The notes: a model not told the origin generated them from the sequence alone. Counted from the stretch's first letter, positions 1 to 12,221 are shown. The stretch: DNA of 64,000 nt from Boesenbergia rotunda (GCA_024364735.1 JAGFNQ010005388.1:495292-559291), one strand, 5' to 3'. Program-made: numbers and translations.

Positions 1-522
1 ATTATGGAGTACATGCTCTGAATCCTGATATAATAACGGGCACATGTATTTAGTAGTTATTTCTTTGATTTACCAATGGGCGAGATTTATTCTGCTAAAT
101 CGAAAAGCCCGATATGTTGGAAAATAATATTATTTACATGGTGTGCCGTTGATTATAGATGGAATATGTGTCCTGATGAGTCGGGATGGTGATGCCCCCT
201 TGATGAGCTCATAAGGTTCATTATGTTAAATCCTGTAGGTGAACTTGGTCCAACATGATGATAAGGATGAGTGGTACTAGTCTAGGAGTTAGAGGTAGAT
301 TAATTAAAATTGTCAGTAATTTAAATTAATCAACGGACATTCGATATCTTAAACATGGGGAGATGGATATACTCATAATAGGTGGAGCTCATATGAAAAT
401 ATGGGGGTTGGTGAGGTAGTTCAATGGATAACCTTTAGTGGAATGGTTCTTGATTAATGGATCGGGTTTGGATCCATTAGCAGGCCAAGACCAAACTCCT
501 CCTCATGATCCCTATTATAAGC

Positions 523-531
523 CTATATATA
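523..531 (+). promoter_or_regulatory. LTR TATA box
   Basis: The sequence ctatatata lies at the position of the CTATAAATAC box of the sister LTRs (4181-4190 and 17942-17951, minus strand). The common flank accccatgg follows. Transcription would start about 30 bases downstream. Confidence 0.6.
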
Positions 532-654
532 CCCCATGGTGGCATGAAACCAAGGATCCAATTGAACACTAGAAGATCCTAAGTTTCTCCTCTCCTCATC
601 TCTCTCTCTCTCCCTCTCAGTGTGCGGCGCCTTTTTCTTCTCCAAGGGGAGTAG

Positions 655-1060
655 TGCTCAAGGGTGAGCAATACAAGTTTCTCACGCAACTTTGCTCCAA
701 GCGAGCACTGCTCAAGCGTGAGAAATTTCACTGCAGCAAAGTTGCGCTTTGCTCACAGCCACCAATTGCCCACGGTGGAAAAGTTGCTTACGCAACTTGG
801 ATTCACGCAGAGGAGAAGCTGCTTGGCTGTGGAAAACTCAAGCAGAGGAGAAGTTGCTCACGCAAGCAAGTTTTTGTGGAGAACTCACGCAGAGGAGAAG
901 TTGATCACGCAAGCAACTTGGAATTGTTCAGAGAAAACAAGTTGCTCACGCAACTTGTTGACTGGAGAAAACAAGTTGCTCACACAACTTGTTGACTGGA
1001 GAAAACAAGTTGTTCACGCAACTTGTTGTAGCGCAGAACACAAGTTAGAGTTGCTCTTCT
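655..1060 (+). repeat. Hairpin-rich repeat in the LTR leader
   Basis: The core gttgctcacgcaac, itself an imperfect palindrome, recurs many times. Between about 926 and 1040 a 33-base unit containing acaagttgctcacgcaac appears three times. The frame from GTG at 664 stays open for 183 codons, but it has no ATG and is low complexity, so I do not call it a gene. Confidence 0.6.
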
Positions 1061-1654
1061 CCAAGGGAGCTGCAAGCTGCTTGTTGCTCAGGCGCTGGCG
1101 GTGGAGGAAAGGAATAGTAGGGTTTGGGTTTGGATTTTCTTCTTCCTTGGAGTGGCCGGTGGCAACCCTAAGATTAGGGCTTGGTTGGCGTAAGGAGAAG
1201 GGATCGACTTGGTGACCACGATTTTTGGTAGATCGTCGCCCACACGACGTCCAAGAGGGGAGGATCATACGGTAGAAGATCGTAAGGTAAAGGGAGGTAT
1301 ATTTCTCTCTTGGCTCCTTTATTAATTCTATCATTTCATGTGATGTTTTAATTAATTATCATGATCTAATTATTTGTTAATTATTGATGATAATTAATTA
1401 TTTGGACTCCGATAATAAACACAAAAATCGACGATCTGCTCGTCGTCTTTTCCGCGGTCAATTGGTTAGCCGAGTTACAAGGCTCGAACTTTGAGTTTGG
1501 CTAAGTTGTAACTCGAACAATTGATACGATGACGAGACGGTAATTTGGGAGATAGGTCTCCATTCGGATTAATTTTTAATCCATAGACATGGAGAGGTCT
1601 CTCAAGGACGACCAGGTATTCTCTTAGAAAATCCGCCAAGCCATGCCCAACAGA

Positions 1655-2582
1655 ATAATAGGCTTAGGTTGTGTTTCATGATGGCTTTATGGGGTATTTG
1701 TAGGCTACAATAGGGACCATGAGGAGGAGTTGGGTCTTGGCCACCTAATGGATCAAAGCCCGATCCATTAATGAAGATCCATTCCACTAAAGGATCTTTA
1801 TTAATCTACCTCACCAACTCCCATATTTAAATTTGGGCTCCTCCTATTATGAGTACATGTATCTTCCCGTGTTTAAGATATCAAATGCCCGTTGATTAAT
1901 TTAAATTACTGGCAATTTAATTAATCAACATCTAATTCCTTGAGTAATACCACTCAATCTTATCATCATGTCAGACCAAGTCCACCTGCAGGATTTAACA
2001 TGATGAAGCTTATGAGCTCCTCAAGGGGACATCATCAACCTGACTCACCTGGACACGGTTTCCTTCTATAATCAACGGCACACCATGTAAATAATATTAT
2101 TTCCCAACTTACCTGACCTATCAATTTAACAGAATAAATCTCACCCATTGGTAAATCAAAGAAATAAACATTAAGTATATGTACCCGTTATTATATCGGG
2201 ATTAAGAGCATGTACTCCATTATAACTGAGGTATGATTCAATTATGATGTCAGTATAAATTGAATCACCTCTATGTCAGTCTTGCTCAATACACACAAAG
2301 TGTTCTAGTGTAATTCTATGGTCAAGATAAACCAACACCAAATTACACTACAATTATCCCGATTGTTTGCCCAAATCCATCTCGATTATGAGCCTCTACT
2401 TATATATTACAAGGGACTGATAACATGACCTTCTGTGCGACACCACACACCATGTTATCTACAATGTAAAGTATCAGACAATATGCACATACTAATATAA
2501 ACATGCAATCATTGATCTTGTGATTTTCTTTCAAAATGTAGATGTATATATAAAAGCAAGACTTTTAGTATACATTCTAACA
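1655..2582 (-). mobile_element. Truncated copia LTR, minus orientation
   Basis: The sequence follows 4140-5070 and 17890-18809 and ends with tacattctaaca at 2582, which is the start of the LTR on the minus strand. About the last 1.06 kb of the LTR (left side here) is missing. The broken end abuts the end of the plus-oriented LTR at 1652, so the two face each other. The right end abuts Tat polymerase sequence. Confidence 0.75.
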
Positions 2583-2583
2583 A

Positions 2584-3078
2584 GTGGGACTCTCCCGGCC
2601 GACGAGAGGAGGCCCGACTCTTGAGGAAGCAGGCAGCCCAATACTCCCTGGTCGGGGACACACTATACATAAGAGCTTTCGCCCGACCCCTACTCAAATG
2701 CTTGGGCGAGGAAGATGTCGACTATGTGCTGAGAGAAATACACATGGGGGTTTATGGGAGTCATGTCGGAGCTCGGGCCATGGCCTGAAAGGCTCTACTA
2801 GCCGGATATTATTGGCCGACCCAGCAGAAGGACGTCGACTGAATGGTCTCTACATGCTTATCTTACCAAAAGCACCACAATCAACCTCACCGACCAATAG
2901 AAATGATGAAGGCGTCGGCGGTCTCCAGCCTCGTTCGACCAATGGGGCATGGACATAGTGGGGCCATTCTCGACCGCCATGGCTCAGAAAAGATTCTTGC
3001 TGGTGGCGGTCAACTACTTCTCCAAGTGGATAGAAGTCGAGGCCCTGACACGTATCATGGAGTAGGTGGTGATCAAGT
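2584..3078 (+). pseudogene. Tat-lineage Ty3/gypsy pol, RNase H-integrase junction (block 1)
   Basis: The plus strand encodes the linker after RNase H, the zinc-binding start of integrase and the first catalytic block. Recognisable pieces are AGYYWPT, QWGMDIVGPF (first catalytic Asp) and YFSKWIEVEAL. This wording is typical of Tat/Retand elements. Two tryptophan positions are TGA (near 2788 and 2838) and the frame changes between about 2900 and 2940, so it is dead. The gene stops at 3078 where a copia element is inserted, and resumes at 18810. Everything upstream of the integrase is missing at the junction with the LTR at 2582. Confidence 0.8.
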
Positions 3079-3499
3079 TGATAGGAATAGCTTGGCGGGT
3101 TTCCTAAGCGAGCACGGGGTCGTCCATGAGAGACCTCTCCATGTCTACAGATTAAAAATTTAATCTGAATGGAGACCAATCTCCCAAACGACCGTCTCAT
3201 CGTCATACTAATTGGTTCGAGTTACAACTTAGCCAAACTTAATAGTTAAGCCTTGTAACTCGCCTAACCAATTGGTTGCAGATAAGACGACGAGCGGATC
3301 GCCGATTTTTGTGTTTATTATCGGGGTCCATGACATAATTAATTATCAACATTAATTAACAAATAATTTAAACCATGATAATTAATTAATAACACACATG
3401 CAATAATAGAAAAACAAACGAGCCGTTGGAGAAGGTATACCTCTCGTTACCTCGCGATCATCTATTGTATGACCCTCCCTTATTGGACGTCGTGTGGGC

Positions 3500-4140
3500 G
3501 ACGATCTATAATGAACTGGAATCACCAAGGGCCATCAATCAATCCTCCTTCTTCCTCCTCTTCAATGCACCAAACAAACCCTAGAAACTAGGGTTTGCGT
3601 TGGCCACTCAAACAAGAAGAAGATGAATGAGAAAGGAAGAAGAGAACTTCTCCCACACAACCACCCTAGCTAACCTTCTCCTCCTATCTCACGGTAGCAA
3701 GCACGCAAGGATGAAGAAGTCACCACCACCTTCTCCACCGCCGGTGACAAACACCAAGGCTGAAAAACTCCCACCGCCGGCCGCCCACCTTCTTTTGCCC
3801 TTGTTTCCGCGTGCCATAAAGAAGGAGAGCACTCCTCCTTGTCTAGTGAACCCCGGGAGCAATGAAGAAGGGAGAGGAGAAGAGAGGTGGAAGAAAACCA
3901 AAGGTTTTCTCCACCTCCACCGCTGGCCACCAAGCTCCTCCTTGCGCCGACTGATCCTCCTTCCTCTCTTCTCGCCGCACACGACAAAAGGGAGAGGAAG
4001 GCTCTTCCTTTGTCTAGTGATCACCGGCAACAAGAAGGATGAGAGGAGGAGAAGAAAAGAGGAAGAAGAAAGCCTTCTTCAACCCTCCGGTGCCCTAGGA
4101 GAGAGAGGAAAGGAGATGAGAGGTTTAGGGTTTGTGTTTA
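3500..4140 (-). other. LTR leader with gene-like open frame (degraded copy)
   Basis: On the minus strand this stretch is pyrimidine-rich at first and then GC-rich, like a plant 5' untranslated region. A 114-codon ORF (4033 to 3689) has glycine-rich and tryptophan/arginine-rich stretches and matches the better preserved 184-codon frame at 17848-17294. It has no domain I recognise. An internal near-duplication sits around the two ctagacaa motifs. Confidence 0.4.
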
Positions 4141-4180
4141 ATTGGATTAATTAATTTCCTTATTTCATGATTCCCATGGG

Positions 4181-4190
4181 GTATTTATAG
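4181..4190 (-). promoter_or_regulatory. LTR TATA box
   Basis: The minus strand reads CTATAAATAC. The same box lies in the partner LTR at 17942-17951, and ctatatata takes its place at 523-531 in the plus-oriented copy. Confidence 0.65.
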
Positions 4191-5070
4191 GGCTACAACA
4201 GGGACCATGAGGAGAAGTTGGGTCTTGGCCTGCTAATAGATCCAAACACGATCCATTAATGAAAAATCATTCCACTAAAGGCCCTTCATTGAACTATCTC
4301 ACCAACCCCCATATTTATATATGGGCTCCGCCTATTTTGACTACAATTTCTCCCCATGTTTAAGATATCGCATGTCTGTTGATTAATTTAAATTACTGAC
4401 AATTTTAATTAATCAACCTATAACTCCTTGACTAGTACCACCCAACCTTATCATCATGTTGGACCAAGTCCACCTGTGATTTAACATGATGAACCTTATA
4501 AGCTCATCAAGGGGGCATCATCATTCCAACTCACCAGGACACGGATTTCGTCTATAATCAACGGTACACCATGTAAATAATATTATTTTCAACATACCGG
4601 GCCTATCGATTTAGCAAAATAAATCTCGTCCATTGGTAAATCAAAGAAATAACTACTAAGTACATGTGCCCGTTATTATATCGGGATTCAGAGCATGTAC
4701 TTCCATAATAAATCGAGGTTCAATACAATTATAAAGTCAACACAAATTGGATGACCTCTATGTTGGTCTTGCTCAATACACACTAAGTGCACTAGTGTAA
4801 TTCTATGGTCAAGATAAACCACACCAAATTACTCTACAACCATCCCGATGGTTTGTCCAACTCCATCTCGGTTGTGAGCCTCTACTTATACTCTACAAGG
4901 GACTGATAATATAATCTTCTATGTGTCACCACACACTATGTTATCTACAATGCAAAGTATCAGACAATTATGCATATACTAATATAAATATGCATCAGTG
5001 ATTTTGTGATTCTCTTTCAAAATATAAATGTCTTGTACAAAAAGCATGGCTTTTAGTATACATCCTAACA

Positions 5071-5082
5071 ATCTCCCACTTA
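5071..5082 (-). other. Polypurine tract of the copia element
   Basis: The minus strand reads agtgggagat directly before the LTR start tgttagg. This is the usual plant copia plus-strand primer context. Confidence 0.75.
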
Positions 5083-6259
5083 TACTAAAAGACTTTTCTG
5101 TCCTCATAATGTCATACATCTAACTTCCATATCCTCCACATGCCTAAAAGCTCTCGCTATCAACGCCTTAGTGAATGGATCTGCCAGGTTGTCCTCTGAT
5201 GTAATCTACGCCACAGTAAACTTTTCCTCCTTTGGGTGGTACTTGCGCTCTATGTGTTTACTCGCCTTATGGACTTGTGGTTCCTTCAAATTTGCAACTG
5301 CACCATCTGTTTTCACAACCAATTGTGATAACTCTGGGCAAACCAGGAATCACATCTAAGTCCATCTTGAGGTTTCTGAATCATATAGCTTTCTTGGCTG
5401 CTTCAGAGGCTGCCATATACTCAGCTTCCATGGTGGAGTCCGCCACACAACCGGTGTGTGACACTCCTCCAAACTATGGTTCCACCACCTAAAGTAAACA
5501 CAAAACCCCGAGGAATACTTATTTTGTCCCTATTCGATTGGAAATCTGAATCTGTATAACCCACAGGAAGTAATTGGTCTGACCGGCAAACCAGTATATA
5601 ATCTTTAGTCCTTCTCAGATACTAATATATGCTTTACATCAATTTAATTTTCCTGACCTGGGTTACTTTAATATCTGCTAACCATGCTCACAACAAAGCA
5701 GATATCCGGTCTTGTTTATAGTATACATAAGGCTCGTACAGCCGAAGCATAAGGAAGTGCCTTTATCTCCTCTATCTACTTTGATGTTTTAGGACACACA
5801 TCTCTTTAGATAGAGGTACTCCATGCCTGAAAGGTACAAAACCTTTCTAGGAGTTTTCCATGCTAAAACGAGCTAAAACAGTGTCTCTGTATGAAGCTTG
5901 GGATAAGTACAACATCCTTTTCTGGCGATCCCTTAGAACTTTGATCCCAATGATGTGTCCCGCTTTTTTCAAGTCCTTCATACCAAACTGCTTAGACAAC
6001 CATACCCTTACATATGATAATACTTTGCTATTATTTCCAATCAACAAAATATTATCTACGTATAATATAAGAATACCACTACGTTTCTGTCACATCTCTT
6101 ATATACACAGATCTCATCCGGCCTTTGATCAAATCCATATGACTGGATTATTTTATCAAAGTGGATGTTCCTCGTCATAGGTCTAGGGATTAGGTTCATG
6201 TTTGCTAGGGACAAAGTCCGAAAACTCTCCCAAGAACATAAATCTCTTAGGTTGTCTAA
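5083..6259 (-). pseudogene. Copia RT and RNase H remains
   Basis: Minus-strand frames show the end of reverse transcriptase (6262 to 5847: the stretch SKQFGMKDLKKAGHIIG) and RNase H (about 5640 to 5110: YTDSDF, then the region that normally holds the AEY motif). Stops and frameshifts are frequent. The central RT with its catalytic YVDD is not found; the text runs from the integrase tail nearly straight into the end of RT, so there is a large deletion. The integrase part lies beyond the inserted element at 13556-14900. Confidence 0.75.
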
Positions 6260-6384
6260 CAACCTGTTAGTGCAAGAAGCACCATATCGAACCTTGTTTT
6301 GATATTGGCAAAGGCTTCAAAGTTAAGTATCATTTGTGATCTAATAAAGTTACTCAAGTGTGCAGGAAAGTCCTAGGTAATCTA

Positions 6385-6605
6385 GGCAATAAGTCCTGGC
6401 CGTGGACTAGGCACTAAGACATGGATGAGGGCTGGGCACCGAAGACCTGGTTCGAGGAATTGGGCACTAAGACCTGGCCGAGGGCTGGGCACCGAAGACC
6501 TGGTTCGAGGAATTGGGCACTAAGACCTGGCCAGGGGCTGGGCACCGAAGACCTGCTCGGAAGGTGGGCACTAAGACCTGGTCGCGGATTGGGCACGAAG
6601 ACCTG
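6385..6605 (+). repeat. Direct-repeat block in the LTR
   Basis: About six imperfect units of roughly 30 bases carry aagacctgg and gggcac. The first, at 6390, reads agtcctggccgtggac and serves as an anchor that recurs in the LTRs at 12365, 48045, 49105 and, on the minus strand, about 38265 and 40850. Confidence 0.7.
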
Positions 6606-6882
6606 GTGAGTAAAGCTAGGCAAAAGTCCAACCGGAGGAGCCGGTTGGCAAAAGGTAAATTCTCCTGAGAGGAGTAGGTGAGGACGCGTTCCCCGTCGAG
6701 GGAACATAGGCGTCGGCTCGACCTAGGGCTCCATTTGGGAGACCTAAAGTCAGAACCAAGACAGCTACGGCTGTAAGACTCACTAATATTCTTGCTTTGT
6801 TTTGTGTGGCATTAACCCTGGATGCAGGACCGAAGGAACGAGTTTCTGCAGCTCAGAACGCCCCAAAGGAGAGGGGCAGCAG

Positions 6883-7205
6883 CTGGGCAGGGCGCCCCGG
6901 AGGTCCCGGGCGCCCCCAAGGTGAAGGCAAGACAAGCTGAGCAAGTAAAGCTTCGGAAGCTCACTAGGCGGGGCGCCCCCGTGCTCCCGGGCGCCCCGGA
7001 TGCCTTGGGCGCCATGGGCTCAAGCCAACGAAGCGGATAGAGTTTATCCAGCCGAGAAGCCAGCTGATTGAGTCAACCCGGGCGCCCCCTGCTTCCCGGG
7101 CGCCCCCGTCAAACCTCGAGCCCGATCCTGGAGGGATAAAGGCTGACCGAGAGTTTGTCGGATCGTGTGACACGTGGAGGGCGCCCCCAACGTCCAGGGC
7201 GCCCC
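6883..7205 (+). repeat. GGGCGCCC palindrome block upstream of the TATA box
   Basis: The cores gggcgcc or ggcgccc occur about ten times at uneven spacing and end just before the TATA box at 7214. The same block lies at 12808-13125 in the 3' LTR with fewer units. It occupies the position held by GATCGGTC or GTCGAC palindromes in related LTRs of this window. Confidence 0.7.
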
Positions 7206-7213
7206 CAGGTGCA

Positions 7214-7223
7214 CTATATAAGG
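7214..7223 (+). promoter_or_regulatory. LTR TATA box
   Basis: The sequence ctatataagg is followed by the conserved ggctcgacccctatgg. The 3' LTR has tatataag at 13134-13141 in the same context. Confidence 0.65.
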
Positions 7224-7634
7224 GGCTCGACCCCTATGGCTTTTGAACACAACTTTCCAATGCCAATACGCTCATCTACTTAAGCGCTCTGCTCCAGAAA
7301 CCTCCCATCTCGAGATTGAAGCGCCGATGACGACCCTCTGCTCCGAAGTACAATCCATACCGGGCGTCGGTAACGAAAGAGCTTAATTTTTTGTTTACTG
7401 TACTACAACTATAAAATTTCTCTGCAAACATTTGCGCACATATAGAATTGCCCGCAGTAAACGGTCAACGACCATGTGCCTTGGAGTAGGAGCCGACCGC
7501 GACTCGGAACCAAGTAAAATTGCTTGAGTTTGCGTGTGTGTTTCTCTATTTTCCGCTGCTTATTCTCTTTACGAATCCGAACACGTTTTACGATATTCAT
7601 CCCCCCCTCTATCGTATTTTCTCGATCCAACAAG

Positions 7635-7646
7635 TGGTATCAGAGC
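7635..7646 (+). other. Primer-binding site, initiator Met tRNA
   Basis: TGGTATCAGAGC starts two bases after the LTR end. It is the usual complement to plant initiator tRNA-Met in copia elements. Confidence 0.85.
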
Positions 7647-8107
7647 GGGGTAACTCAAATTTGGTGCAACCACCAATTTGGGAGTTTTTCGGATTTACGA
7701 AATTTTTTCATTTCATTTTTTTTCTTTTTTGTTAATTGAGGTTGGTGCAACACCACTCGAATTCTCATTTTTTCACCATAAGTCTCAATTGATAAAACAA
7801 TCAATTTATAAAAATTTGTCATAAATTTTTTTACCATTATTTTAATATTTTTTTCTCGAAATTCGTGCTACCTTAATTCGAGCAAATCTTTGTCACAACA
7901 TTGAATTCTTATTTTGTTCAGAATTAACAAAAGTAACATTTTCTAAAAATTTGTAACAAACTTTTTATTATTATTTTTATTATTCTTCCTCGAAATTCAT
8001 GTAATATTTATTTTGGGCTATTTTTTTCCCCTTCTCTCGCACTACTAATCCAAGACCAAGTCTTGGTACACTTCAGTTATTTCTTTTGTGTGCAAGGATC
8101 ATCTTAA

Positions 8108-9323
8108 ATGGCCAATCAAGAATGGAATAGCTTTCGTCCACCTCTATTCTCTGGCGAAAATTTCAAATCTGGAAGGGTCTAATGGAGTCTCATTTGAAAG
8201 CTAATATGGATTTATGGATGATAATCCAAATGGGGTTTAGATTCCCCACAGAAGATGGGATAGCACTCGCTTGGGATAAATTAGATGAACCAACACTCAA
8301 CATGATCAAAACAGATGCAAAGGCAACTGCAATCCTACAATGCGGCATAACAAAAGAAGTATTCAAGCAGATTGGACCATTCGAATGCGCTAAAGAGATG
8401 TGGAAAAAACTGATTAACCTACACAAAGAGACGTACGATATCGAGGACTCAGAAGGTGTGTTGTCTGAATTGTCAGAGGAATCAGACGAAGAAGAAGAAG
8501 ATCACCTAAGATACCTTGCACTCTCGGTCCAAGCACAAATAGCCGAGTCAGAGTCTGAACCCGAATCTAAGCCAGTTTTAGAAGATGAATTGACTGAGAC
8601 GGTAATCGATTTTAAATTCTTTTGAAAATTAGAATTAAATAATCAACAGATACTGTAATGGTCGAGGAAGGTTTAAATTCTATTGCAGGGAAAACTCCAA
8701 AAGAACCACCAAAGATGGAGCTTCAACCAGTACCCGAGTCGGACTCAGACACAGAATCAGAAGATGAGTCTAGATCCGAGACGGCAAGAATAAAGGGGGA
8801 GATTCCCAATAAGGAATCAAAAGGTAAATTTGTAAATTCAAATTTGAAAAATCATGTAATTTGTTACACATGCAGGGAGAGAGGGCACTACAAAAGTAAG
8901 TGTCCTACTCGAAAGATTCGAACGACACCAACGACAAAGGAACCAATTCCAAAAGCTTGAAAGGACAAAAGTTGCATCCAATGCTTCAAGTGCCAGGAGT
9001 TTGGGCATTACAAAAGCGAATGCACAGATAGAAGTGTCAAAGATCCAGGACAACCTACCAAGATAGGTAACTTTAATTTATATGAAAATCCCCTCTTTAC
9101 CATGAATGCTGATAATTTACTTAATATCCCTTGGTCAAATTTAGATATGGACACATGCCTAAGTAAATTAATTAAATCATGTATACTAATAAATTCAAAT
9201 TTTAAAATGTTAAAACAAGAAAATGAAAGCCTGAAACATAAGGTCAATATGCTAGAAAATTTAATTCATAAACTTACTGATTTCGAAAATCCAGAGTATT
9301 ACTCCAATTGTGATCTTACGTAG
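8108..9323 (+). pseudogene. Broken gag of the SIRE-like derivative
   Basis: The ATG at 8108 opens a copia gag, but a frame change comes within about 25 codons. The body runs in another frame (8182-8625: segments AWDKLDEPTLNMIKTDAKA and FECAKEMWKKLINLHKE, typical of the UBN2 gag family). It then goes directly into an acidic stretch, so the middle of gag is deleted. Two CCHC zinc knuckles follow (about 8863-8910, CYTCRERGHYKSKC; about 8975-9020, CFKCQEFGHYKSEC), separated by an in-frame TGA at 8958. The end (9102-9323) looks coiled-coil. Confidence 0.75.
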
Positions 9324-12221
9324 ATAATTGTTTGCTTTAATTGTGTGTTACATTTTTCTTATTTTTTTTATTATTATGCTTAGAATTAGGATTGGTTAGA
9401 ATAAGGGCAAAGTGATTTAACTGAAATTTGAACAACATAGTATTGGGTGGTGGTGAGATGATAGTACGTTAGGGAAGCCTTTTCTAGTAAGGTCAAATAT
9501 ACATTACTTGGTCTCTTTAGACTGGTGGAACTAGCCGAAGCTACTGATCCAAGACCCAAACTGGTTAGACCAGAATTTTTCAAAAAGCAATTTTGAAAAT
9601 GAAATTTCATTAAAAGGCTTTGTCAAGGAAAGGGTTGATGATCCAATAAGGCTACGGCCAAAGAAGGCCTAGTGCCTCACCAAGACCTGGAAGCCAATTT
9701 TTGAAATTTAAATTCAATTTATTCTTTGTCAAATTCGAATATAACATAAATTTTCAGTTAATTGTAGATTCAAACACTCTTTTTCAAAATAAATTCAAAA
9801 CCAATTGTTTTCAAAATTAATTTAACTTTTTCAAAATTAATCATGATTTTTCTATTCAAAACTTGTCTCACAAAACCCATAAGGTTAACATGTTTGATCA
9901 CGTAGAACTGGGTGAGATATCTAGGACCCAAAAGCATAATTCACTAACCTTTTAAATAAAAAGGTTTGCAAAAGTTATTCAAACTTATCTCTATTTTGTT
10001 TTGTCAATTTATTGTACTGTACCCTACTTTTTCATTTCTAACATTTTTTTAATTTCATGTCAAATATCACAATAAATAGAGTCTAGGCTTGTTTTGAATT
10101 AGTCATTGATTAGTCAAACCCTAGTCACATAGTCAAACCTGGTCAACATTGAAGTTCCTTAAGGTACCTAGATAAAGTCAGACAGTGTCAGATACAGGGG
10201 GAGTTTTTTTCGAAAAATTCAGATTTTTCAAAAACCTTATGCTCTAAAACTTATTAACATTTCAAAATAAGGTTTTCAAAAATTGGTTCAAAAACCTTAG
10301 TATATTACTATCTCTTTGAAGAATTATTATCATTTCAAAATATTTTTTTCGAAAACTTTGTTATTATTCCAAAATTGAGTTTTCAAAAATTTATCTCCTT
10401 GAAAATTATCATACTCAAAAAGTTGTTCAAAAGTGTTCTTTTAATATTGATAAACCCTAATGACACAGAGGAGATCTTCTTCATGATCAACAAGGACTCC
10501 GAGGATGTGTCAAACTTAGGGGGAGCCTAATTCAAAAAGAAAACTATCTGAATATTATTTTTCAAAAATTTTCTTTACAATTACTTTTATCAGATAATTC
10601 TTTTTATCTGAGCCAATTCCTAAGGACTCAGAGGAAGAGAACTTGTGGTCAACAAGCTTCCTAGGACTGGGTCAAGTTAAGGGGGAGGTCATATTAAAAG
10701 AGTTATTAAACATTTCAAAATAATTTGTTTTCATGCACTATATTGAAAGTATAAGTAATTTATCATTCAAAATACTATTTTTCAAAACTTTTGTGGCCTA
10801 CAAAATTGTTTTGAAATACTCTTAGAAATTATATTTACTTGAGTTTGGAAAATTTCCAGGACACTTAAGGAAATATCCTTGTAGTTAACAAGGTTTCCTA
10901 GGATTGTGTCAGACTCGAAAAGAAACCAAGTCAAGTAGAGTATTATGTTTTCAAAATAACATTGTTCAAAAGTACTAATACTTTTTCAAAGCACTTATGT
11001 TTTTAATCTCATGATATTTTTTCAAAAAAAAAAACTTATATTTTCAAAAATGCATATTATGTCTAAAAAGTCTTATACTTCTCAAAAAGTACTTGCATTT
11101 CTCAAAGGCTTAATTTTTCAAAATTTTTCAAAAATTTATCCTTTACCTAAGAAATTCTATTTCTCTTCATCTTGAGGATTAACAATAAGTGGCTAAAAGT
11201 TCGGAACTTGGACTTAAATCATGCTTAGAATCAAATATAGTTCTGAACTTAGACTTATTGATTAAATGCTTTAAGTTTTACATATCAAGCTTGGACTTAA
11301 TAGAAAAGTCAACTTGGTTTAACAAACTGTTCTTTAGCATTAATCCTTGGTTAATAAGTTAATAATGTATTACTTGTTCACTATCATTTAGTTTTTTTGG
11401 TAACACTTGATATTTTAAAAAAAAAACTTATTCAATATTGATTTATGATTTTGCAAAACTTATAGGCTCTGATACACAATCTTTTTTTCCTTAAACCTTT
11501 GCCAAAATATATTTTCAGAGTATTTTAAAGGGGGAAAAAGCAGACTTAAATAAAATTAAATTTTTCCTTAAATTTCTTCCCTTCTTCAAAGAAACTTTAT
11601 TGAAAACTTCGAGTTGCTCTTAACTAAGAATTTCCTTTGTGATACTCAGAGGTTTTTATTTTTTCAAAACTGAACTTAGAATTATTTCTTTTTAAAGTAA
11701 TGAACGTTTTCATACCTAAAACCTTTTTCAAGACCTAAACTAGGCTTAGAACCTTTTTCAAACTGAAAAATTGCATGTTTTTTAAAAACTTCAAAGGGGA
11801 AAGAGTTTCATATTAAGGGGGAGCTTCATGAAAACTTCTTGTTTTTCAAAACATAATTTTCAAAACGTCCAATCAAAAGTACTTTTTCAAAAAATTTTGT
11901 ATCATGTTTTGTTTGAAAACTATTTTTTGAAAAAGTTGTGAACTCCTTTACTTAAATTTATTTTGGTAAAACTCAAAACTCTCTATTAGAAACCCTGTTC
12001 GCCCATGTATGTTTTTGATATATGTCAAAGGGGGAGGAAAGGTCAAAGTTAAGGATTTTATAACACAAGTATTCAGGGTTTTAGGGGGAGTATGAGGAAT
12101 AAAAGATTTTTTCAAATCTAGTCTGTTCATAACTGCTATAACTGCTATACTTCATTGATTTTACCTTATGTTCTTAAACTGTTATAAGTTTTTACTTAAC
12201 TTTGAACTGTGTTGCCATAAA
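9324..12221 (+). other. AT-rich non-coding interior in place of pol
   Basis: There is no pol domain in any frame. The text is dominated by variants of ttttcaaaa and carries several agggggag purine tracts (near 10198, 10510, 10680, 11817, 12030 and 12085), each resembling the true tract at 12222. Parts match the internal sequence at 45260-45400 and 45930-46010, for example tcacaaaa followed by gtgagat and ctaggacc, so this is ancestral SIRE-like spacer and not filler. Confidence 0.6.

Larger units (their letters stand above)
1..1652 (+). mobile_element. Ty1/copia LTR, plus orientation, left end outside the window
   Basis: Bases 1-590 and about 1230-1652 are the reverse complement of the LTRs at 3079-5070 and 16834-18809, so this copy is transcribed to the right. 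The right end reads gcccaaca at 1652, in the place where the sister LTRs have cctatca. No primer-binding site follows, so it is a solo or broken LTR. A TATA box (ctatatata, 523-531) marks the promoter. The leader between about 560 and 1220 is unrelated to the leader of the two sister LTRs, which makes this a different subfamily. Confidence 0.8.
3079..5070 (-). repeat. 3' LTR of the copia element (1992 bp)
   Basis: It pairs with 16834-18809 along its whole length with scattered substitutions and small indels. On the minus strand it begins TGTTAGGATG and ends cctatca. The TATA box CTATAAATAC lies at 4181-4190. Downstream of it comes a gene-like leader with an open frame (see 3500-4140). The part from 4190 to 5070 is what the LTR pieces at 1-590 and 1655-2582 also share. 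Confidence 0.85.
6265..7632 (+). repeat. 5' LTR of the SIRE-like derivative (1368 bp)
   Basis: It begins TGTTAGTGCAAGAAGC and ends tcgatccaaca. Order of parts: conserved start; direct repeats of gggcactaagacctgg type (6385-6605); a block of GGGCGCCC palindromes (6883-7205); TATA box ctatataagg (7214-7223); leader; pyrimidine run ccccccctct near the end. The partner LTR lacks one palindrome-containing stretch, so these blocks change by indels. Confidence 0.85.

Noticed and set aside
3627..4154. Plus-strand ORF of 175 codons in the copia LTR
   Set aside because: It lies opposite to the transcribed strand of the LTR and is low complexity. The partner LTR does not keep it to the same length.
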